From: Frankiales bacterium
GTDB lineage: Bacteria; Actinomycetota; Actinomycetes; Mycobacteriales; Jatrophihabitantaceae
Direction: 5' to 3'
DNA length: 9,076 nt
Assembly (NCBI GenBank): GCA_025963265.1
Contig: JAOPUY010000547.1
Span: 1-9,076 of the forward strand
Position numbers and translations under genes: made by a program. The notes under the pieces were generated by a model, which made no database searches, was not told where the DNA came from, and saw nothing but the letters and a program-made list of their open reading frames with translations. Of the stretch, positions 5,430 to 9,076 are shown piece by piece. Numbering within the stretch: position 1 is the stretch's first letter; every line of letters starts with the position of its first letter.

Positions 5430-6011
5430 ATGAGGGTTTTTCTCGCCGGAGCATCAGGAGTGCTCGGGCAGCGGCTCATCCCGCGGCTGATTCAGGCTGG
5501 ACACGTGGTCGGCGGCATGACCCGCTCGCCCGGCAAGACCGAACTGCTGGCCCGACTCGGTGCCGAACCGATTCTCTGCGATGTCTTCGACCGCGCCGCG
5601 CTGACCGAGGCGGTGCGTGACTTCCGGCCGGACGTCATCGTGAACGAGCTGACGGATCTGCCGGACGACGTCGCCGAGATCGGTGCGCACGCGGAACTGA
5701 ACGCCCGCATTCGGACCGAGGGCAACCAGAACCTGCTCGAAGCCGCGCGCAAGAGCGGGTCGCCGAAATACCTCGCCCAGTCCGTTGCCTGGCAGTTGCC
5801 GGATGGGCCGGATGCTCGCGCAGTCGCGGAGCTGGAGCGCTCCGTTCTTGCGGAGGGCGGCGTCGTCCTGAGCTACGGACAGTTCTACGGGCCGGGCACG
5901 TACAACGAGAACGCGATACCGACGGAGCCGAGAGTTCAGATCGACCGCGCGGCTGAACGCACCGTCGCGGCGCTGAACGAGCCGTCCGGCGTCGTCCGCA
6001 TCCTCGACTGA
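5430..6011 (+). CDS. Compact atypical SDR / NAD(P)-binding epimerase-like protein
   Basis: A 193-residue Rossmann-fold protein starting MRVFLAGASGVLGQRL, where G7..G10..G13 is the GxxGxxG dinucleotide motif of extended/atypical SDRs. Further signatures are TRSPGK (31-36, contact to the cofactor ribose region), CDVFD (50-54), VNELTDLPDD (71-80), NARIRTEGNQNLLEAA (91-106), LAQSVAWQLP (115-124) and YGQFYGPGTY (149-158). There is no classical YxxxK pair, so catalysis may differ from standard SDRs, or it may act as a binding or regulatory protein. Its short length fits a compact subgroup from memory, with no obvious internal break. GGAAGGA (5416-5422) is a strong ribosome binding site 7 nt before ATG 5430. 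It precedes the MFS gene by 96 bp, divergent from the MocR regulator. Substrate unknown. Confidence 0.85.
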   Translation: MRVFLAGASGVLGQRLIPRLIQAGHVVGGMTRSPGKTELLARLGAEPILCDVFDRAALTEAVRDFRPDVIVNELTDLPDDVAEIGAHAELNARIRTEGNQNLLEAARKSGSPKYLAQSVAWQLPDGPDARAVAELERSVLAEGGVVLSYGQFYGPGTYNENAIPTEPRVQIDRAAERTVAALNEPSGVVRILD

Positions 6012-6107
6012 GCGCGCCGGACGTCCCGGGCGCCCCCGTTTCCGGCTGTCCCAGCCGCCGTTCTCGCAGCGGCCCCCTCGGCCCTCGGCCCCCAGATAGG
6101 AATCGCC

Positions 6108-7445
6108 ATGTCTGCAACACAAGTGCCCGCCGCGTCCCCAGCGACGCGGCGCGGGCCCACACTGCCCGCCGGACTTGCGCTGGCCGGCGGGGCGATCACG
6201 TTCACCAGTCTGTACCTCGGGGCCGGGGTGTTGACGCCACTGCTGGTGGTCTACAAGGAACGGTGGCAGTTCCCGCCGTCGCTCCTTACGCTGGCCTTCG
6301 CGGTCTACGCAGTGGGCTTCCTCGCTGCGATCCTCACGCTGGGGTCGCTCTCCGACCATGTCGGTCGCCGGCCGGTTCTCATCGCAGCGCTGATCATCCA
6401 GCTTGCGTCGAACGTGTTGTTCCTCGTCGCCCCCGACATCGGATGGGTGATCGCCGGCCGCATCGTGCAAGGGGTCGGCACCGGCGCCGCTTCCAGTGCC
6501 TTGACCGCGGCGCTGGTCGAGGTCGCCCCGGCCAACCGGAAGCGACTGGCCACGATCTTCGGCAGCGTCAGCGTGACCGGTGGGTTGGCCGTCGGGTCGT
6601 TGCTGGCCGGCCTGGCGACGCAGCTGACCTCGGCCGCGAACTCCATCGTGTTTGTGGCCCTGATCGTGTTGACGATCCTCGGCGTCGCCGTCGTCGTCCT
6701 GACTCCCGAGACGGTGTCCCGCACTCCGGGTGCGCTCCACTCGCTGGTGCCGCACATCTCCGTCCCGCGGGCCGCGAGAGGGGAATTCACCGCGGCCGCG
6801 CCGGTCGTCGCCGCAGCCTGGATGCTCGCCGGCCTCTCCGGCGGGCTGGCTCCCAGCATGGTGCGCAGCGTCTTCCATCTGAACAACGCCCTGCTCAACG
6901 GTGTATCGGGGTTTGTTGCGCCCGCGGCCTCAGCCGTCGTCGGGCTCGCCTTCGCCCGCGTGGAGCCCCGGCGGGCGATGACCATCGGCATCTACGCTTC
7001 CATAGTCGGGCCCCTCGGCATCGTCGGCGGCGTGTACGTCGGCAGCCTGGCGATCATGATCGTCGGACAGGCCATCGCCGGGGTCGGCTTCGGCGCAGCG
7101 TTCACCGCAGCCCTGCGGCTCATGCTCCCGCTCGCGGCGGCGGACCAGAGCGCGGGAGTCGTCGCCGCGATCTACCTCGTCTCCTACGTCGCGTTCGGGG
7201 TGCCCATCGTCATCGCGGGATATCTCGCCGGCCCGCTCGGCGAAGTGCATGCGGTCTACTGGTACACGGTGCTAACGGTCCTGTTGGCAGTCGGCAGCCT
7301 CGCCGCCCAAATCCGCATCGAGCGCCACGCCCGAAGCGTTCGCGCCTCAGCGCGCGGCACTGGCCGGGGGGCGGGCCGTGGCGATACGTCCGAAGGAGAC
7401 GAGGCCCTTCCGACGTCATCGACACTCACTGCGGGGACCAGGTGA
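6108..7445 (+). CDS. Major facilitator superfamily transporter
   Basis: A 445-residue integral membrane protein with about 12 hydrophobic segments (first at about 21-47, last at about 385-402). MFS motif A is GSLSDHVGRRP (79-89) between helices 2 and 3, and the following GRIVQGVGTGAA (117-128) fits motif B in helix 4. The loop TPETV (199-203) after helix 6 precedes a cytoplasmic central loop (about 204-228) rich in basic residues. The N-terminus and the roughly 40-residue Arg/Gly/Ser-rich C-terminal tail should be cytoplasmic. It is most like drug/metabolite exporters of the DHA1 type, using the proton gradient; the substrate is unknown. ATAGGAAT before ATG 6108 supplies a modest ribosome binding site. 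Its place behind the SDR and opposite the MocR gene suggests MocR-controlled export of a compound that the SDR acts on or senses. Confidence 0.92.
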   Translation: MSATQVPAASPATRRGPTLPAGLALAGGAITFTSLYLGAGVLTPLLVVYKERWQFPPSLLTLAFAVYAVGFLAAILTLGSLSDHVGRRPVLIAALIIQLASNVLFLVAPDIGWVIAGRIVQGVGTGAASSALTAALVEVAPANRKRLATIFGSVSVTGGLAVGSLLAGLATQLTSAANSIVFVALIVLTILGVAVVVLTPETVSRTPGALHSLVPHISVPRAARGEFTAAAPVVAAAWMLAGLSGGLAPSMVRSVFHLNNALLNGVSGFVAPAASAVVGLAFARVEPRRAMTIGIYASIVGPLGIVGGVYVGSLAIMIVGQAIAGVGFGAAFTAALRLMLPLAAADQSAGVVAAIYLVSYVAFGVPIVIAGYLAGPLGEVHAVYWYTVLTVLLAVGSLAAQIRIERHARSVRASARGTGRGAGRGDTSEGDEALPTSSTLTAGTR

Positions 7446-7476
7446 ATAGGAAGCTGTCGCCGCTTGGCCCTGATAG

Positions 7477-7753
7477 CACTTCAGGACTCGCCCTGATCGG
7501 GAGCGCAGCCGCAGGATCGAACACGCCGCAGGCGCGCCGGAAGAATCCGCGGCCACGTGGCTCGTCGCCTTGGACATCGATGGCACAGCGCTGCACAAGA
7601 ACGGCTTCATCAGCGGCGTCGTGATGGAGCAGGTGCGCCGGCTCGATGCGGCTGGGCAATCAGGTGATGCTCGCAACCGCCCGCTCCTCGGCCGTCGTCA
7701 GGTTGTTCAGTGGACATGGTGCCTCCTGCGTGGCCACCGCTGTTTCGCCCTGA
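7477..7753 (+). pseudogene. HAD-superfamily (Cof-type) hydrolase remnant, frameshifted
   Basis: In one frame the sequence reads WLVALDIDGTALHKNGFIS and then VVMEQVRRLDAAG, which is HAD motif I (DxDGT) and the first helix of Cof-type phosphatases. After GGG at 7654-7656 the match continues one base out of frame (from 7658) as NQVMLATARSSAVVRLF, the typical 'GxxVxLATxRS' continuation. One extra base at about 7657 therefore breaks the gene. The shifted frame ends at TGA 7751-7753, far short of the about 270 residues of the family. The upstream frame has no ATG or GTG start; a TGA-TAG precedes it at 7471-7476. The gene is both truncated and frameshifted. A sequencing error could explain the shift but not the missing remainder. 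Confidence 0.75.
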
Positions 7754-7830
7754 GTTGAGACTACGTTCGACCCCGCTTTAGCCCAGCTAGCGGTCGACAT
7801 TGGCTCTTAGCAAACACTTAGGTGCCGGTC

Positions 7831-7860
7831 TTGCGAAGGCTTACGAGGCGGAGCTATAAA
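7831..7860 (+). promoter_or_regulatory. Promoter of the hsp18 operon
   Basis: TTGCGA (7831-7836) and TATAAA (7855-7860) are separated by 18 bp, the best sigma-70-like promoter in the window. It predicts a transcript start near 7867 and a leader of about 75 nt before the hsp18 ATG. The roughly 190-bp spacer 7754-7941 is otherwise non-coding and visibly AT-richer than its surroundings. Confidence 0.65.
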
Positions 7861-7877
7861 TTTTGCCGTAGCGCACG

Positions 7878-7903
7878 CCACGAGATCCCAGGCGGTCTCG
7901 TGG
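7878..7903 (+). promoter_or_regulatory. Perfect inverted repeat in the hsp18 leader
   Basis: CCACGAGA (7878-7885) and TCTCGTGG (7896-7903) form an 8-bp perfect dyad around a 10-nt centre. It lies just downstream of the predicted transcript start and 26 bp before the ribosome binding site. It is neither CIRCE (TTAGCACTC-N9) nor HAIR (CTTGAGT-N7), the known heat-shock operators of actinobacteria. It may be an operator for a different repressor or an mRNA hairpin. Confidence 0.55.
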
Positions 7904-7941
7904 ACATTTGCATCAGTCGACGATTGGTGGAGGTGGTAAAG

Positions 7942-8370
7942 ATGCTTGTGCTCTCAGTCCCGTTCCGTGAAATTGACCGGCTCACCCAGCAGGTGTGGGG
8001 CACGCAGGGCACTCTGGCCCGGCCGGCGGCCATGCCGATGGACGCGTGGCAGGCTGGCGACACGTTCATCGTGGAGCTGGATCTGCCTGGCGTGAATCCC
8101 GACTCGATCGACCTCGATGTCGAGCGGAACGTACTCACCGTCAAGGCCGAGCGGCCTAACCGAGCCAGCGACGCCAACCTGATCTCGGCGGAGCGTCCTC
8201 GGGGGGTGTTCAGCCGGCAGCTCATCCTGGGCGATGCCCTCGACACTGAGAAGGTCGAAGCGGGCTACGAGCATGGCGTGCTCACCTTGAGGATCCCGGT
8301 GGCTGAGAAGGCTAAGCCTCGCAAGATCTCGATCAACCAGAGCGAAGACCGCAAGGTGATCGACGCCTGA
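7942..8370 (+). CDS. hsp18: Small heat-shock protein, Hsp20 family (18-kDa antigen type)
   Basis: A 142-residue alpha-crystallin-type chaperone that binds unfolding proteins in an ATP-independent way as oligomers in the cytosol. It closely resembles the mycobacterial 18-kDa antigen. Shared features are the [14 protein letters not shown]-terminus (8-20), MPMDAW (31-36), ELDLPGV (45-51), [18 protein letters not shown] (55-72), [14 protein letters not shown] (84-97) and the C-terminal [13 protein letters not shown]. The crystallin domain spans about 30-128 with the conserved GVLTLRIPV (112-120). The ISI tripeptide (129-131) is the I-x-I motif that docks between subunits. ATG 7942 is chosen over an open upstream extension to 7822 because GGAGG (7929-7933) sits 8 nt before it and the extension has no family similarity. 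It has its own promoter and a dyad in the leader. The next gene starts 11 bp after its stop, so they are co-transcribed. Confidence 0.95.
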   Translation: MLVLSVPFREIDRLTQQVWGTQGTLARPAAMPMDAWQAGDTFIVELDLPGVNPDSIDLDVERNVLTVKAERPNRASDANLISAERPRGVFSRQLILGDALDTEKVEAGYEHGVLTLRIPVAEKAKPRKISINQSEDRKVIDA

Positions 8371-8381
8371 CGGAGGCCATC

Positions 8382-8726
8382 ATGGTTATGACCACACTGG
8401 GCACGTCCTACGAGGCCGAGTTCTGGGATTCGATCCTGGACGACGACGAGCTGGTTCGTGCCGAGTTCGAGGCGCTGATCGCCGCCGAGTGGCCCAGCAG
8501 GGTGGCCATGAGGCTGAGGGCGGTGGAGCGTCTCAGCGATGGCTCCCGGCACAAGCCGTCGTTGCCAGGAAGCAGAGCATCCGGTGGAACCGACGTGCCC
8601 GACGTGAATGGTTGGAGACGGGAAAGGTCCCCTCCGAAGGCCGACTCTCCCGTTGTCGGGACGACACGGAAAGCAGGTGAAGGTATCGAGCGAAGGAGTA
8701 ACTCACCCGATCAGTTCAGTCCCTAG
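8382..8726 (+). CDS. Small conserved actinobacterial protein with RERSPP motif
   Basis: A 114-residue protein of unknown function. The acidic, helical N-terminus EAEFWDSILDDDELVRAEFE (11-30) continues as ALIAAEWPSR. A variable basic middle follows, and then GWRRERSPP (77-85). The pairing of an acidic 'EFW...DDE.vrAEFd.IvAaeW' N-terminus with an R(Q/E)RSPP C-terminal motif is one I recall from short uncharacterised actinobacterial proteins, which I cannot confirm by search. GGAGG (8372-8376) 5 nt before ATG 8382 is a strong ribosome binding site, and a second ATG at 8388 is possible. It follows hsp18 by 11 bp, so it is probably an operon partner in stress response. About 29 residues extend past RSPP and end 10 bp before the right att copy; this tail may be an artefact of the island junction. 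Confidence 0.7.
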   Translation: MVMTTLGTSYEAEFWDSILDDDELVRAEFEALIAAEWPSRVAMRLRAVERLSDGSRHKPSLPGSRASGGTDVPDVNGWRRERSPPKADSPVVGTTRKAGEGIERRSNSPDQFSP

Positions 8727-8736
8727 TGCAGGGTCC

Positions 8737-8835
8737 GTTAATCGAAGGGTTTCTGGTTCGAGTCCAGAGGGGGGAGCGTAGAAAGCCCCGGTTTCTCGCC
8801 GACTCCGGGGCTTTCTCTATTTGTTGGGTAGGAAT
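8737..8835 (+). repeat. Right copy of direct repeat (putative attR; partial tRNA-Asn)
   Basis: This is a copy of the 3' part of tRNA-Asn from the anticodon G onward, plus terminator and GGGTAGGAAT. Two 32-bp blocks are identical to 603-634 and 649-680. The sequence before 8737 shows no tRNA 5' half. Differences include T635 to G8769, which would leave an A-G mismatch in the acceptor stem, and four C/T transitions after the terminator. It is not a functional tRNA. It marks the right border of a roughly 8.13-kb insertion; DNA beyond it (isocitrate lyase) is probably native. Confidence 0.8.
8785..8818 (+). terminator. Duplicated terminator behind the right att copy
   Basis: GCCCCGG (8785-8791) and CCGGGGC (8805-8811) with the same 13-nt loop as the tRNA-Asn terminator, followed by TTTCTC. 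In its present place it should end transcripts from the hsp18 operon, 58 bp after the last stop codon. Confidence 0.8.
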
Positions 8836-8883
8836 TAAGGTCACGGGAGTTTCCGGAATCGCGAGCGGCGCTGAGGACGGGCG

Positions 8884-9076
8884 TCATGACTGGAATTGCT
8901 CATGCTCGGTCGATCCGGCCAGCGCGGTCGTCTCAGAATTCGGGTTCAACGCGGTGCTGACGAGGTCGAAGTAGCCGGTGCCGACCTCGCGCTGGTGCTT
9001 GGTGGCCGTGTAGCCGCGGGATTCGGAACCGAACTCCTTTTCCTGCAGTTCCACGTAGGCACTCATGCCGTTGCGG
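8884..9076 (-). CDS. aceA: Isocitrate lyase, C-terminal part (cut by window edge)
   Basis: The minus-strand frame is open from the right edge to TGA 8884-8886 and gives the last 63 residues of the protein. It reads [15 protein letters not shown], then [20 protein letters not shown] and [13 protein letters not shown] near the end. This is the conserved C-terminus of actinobacterial isocitrate lyase, including the KHQREVG.GYFD segment and the TTAL.GSTEE.QF tail. The enzyme cleaves isocitrate to glyoxylate and succinate in the glyoxylate shunt. The catalytic KKCGH loop and barrel lie outside the window. The internal ATG at 9064-9066 is a methionine in the body of the protein, not its start. It lies just outside the right att copy and runs toward it, so it is likely the native chromosomal neighbour of tRNA-Asn. 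Confidence 0.93.
   Translation of the reverse strand, partial: RNGMSAYVELQEKEFGSESRGYTATKHQREVGTGYFDLVSTALNPNSETTALAGSTEHEQFQS

Noticed and set aside
5454..6878. 474-residue minus-strand open frame
   Set aside because: It lies opposite the atypical SDR and MFS genes, spans their intergenic gap, and is Arg/Gly/Asp-rich with no family features: a high-GC antisense shadow.
6263..7624. 453-residue plus-strand open frame overlapping the MFS gene
   Set aside because: Arg-rich out-of-frame reading of the transporter; the overlapped frame has motif A and 12 hydrophobic segments.
7878..7903. CIRCE or HAIR heat-shock operator
   Set aside because: The dyad sequence and spacer match neither the TTAGCACTC-N9 nor the CTTGAGT-N7 consensus.
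7822..7941. Extended 182-residue start for the small heat-shock protein
   Set aside because: The extra 40 residues resemble no Hsp20 protein and cover the promoter and leader dyad, while GGAGG sits properly before ATG 7942.
8737..8777. Second functional tRNA-Asn
   Set aside because: Only the part from the anticodon onward is present; no D arm or 5' acceptor strand can be found upstream, and the 3' acceptor strand has a mismatch-causing change.
570..8835. Integrase, transposase, insertion-sequence ends or CRISPR array inside the island
   Set aside because: No open frame shows recombinase or transposase motifs, and no terminal inverted repeats or regularly spaced repeats were seen; the mobility claim rests only on the att-like repeats.

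Overview
This window is high-GC DNA from an actinomycete. The coding regions favour G or C at third codon positions. The gene content also fits: a YtxH-like small membrane protein, an F420-type luciferase-like oxidoreductase, a MocR/PdxR-type regulator, a close relative of the mycobacterial 18-kDa antigen small heat-shock protein, and an isocitrate lyase C-terminus of actinobacterial type. The genus cannot be fixed from the sequence alone.

Layout. The left flank (1-642) holds a small YtxH-like gene on the minus strand, then an intact tRNA-Asn(GTT) with its own terminator. From the anticodon of this tRNA onward, about 97 bp (3' half of the tRNA, terminator, and about 20 bp more) is repeated at 8737-8835, without the 5' half of the tRNA. 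Just beyond that lies the C-terminus of isocitrate lyase (minus strand, cut by the window edge). The roughly 8.1 kb between the copies therefore looks like an island inserted at the tRNA-Asn gene, with the anticodon loop as the probable crossover region. No integrase is present, so the element is decayed, was mobilised in trans, or was built by recombination.

Inside the island: (1) 700-1241 has no intact gene but contains an unidentified, frameshifted gene remnant. (2) A divergent TetR regulator faces an LLM-class F420-dependent oxidoreductase and a classical SDR. The intergenic region has two near-identical ACCG(A/G)..CGGT palindromes. (3) A divergent MocR-type regulator (GntR HTH fused to an aminotransferase fold) faces a compact atypical SDR and an MFS exporter. 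The region between them carries a direct repeat of AATTGGnCCAT placed on the MocR start. (4) A HAD-hydrolase remnant has a frameshift. (5) An hsp18-like small heat-shock gene follows, with a near-consensus promoter, a perfect 8-bp inverted repeat in its leader, and a downstream partner encoding a small protein with an RERSPP motif. Its stop lies 10 bp from the right att copy.

How the parts may work together: both regulator modules resemble small-molecule-sensing detoxification or catabolic cassettes (sensor, redox enzymes, and in one case an exporter). The heat-shock pair adds a stress-protection function. The whole reads as a stress or xenobiotic fitness island at a tRNA site. The island boundaries and family assignments are well supported by the sequence; the substrates, inducers and operator assignments are inference.
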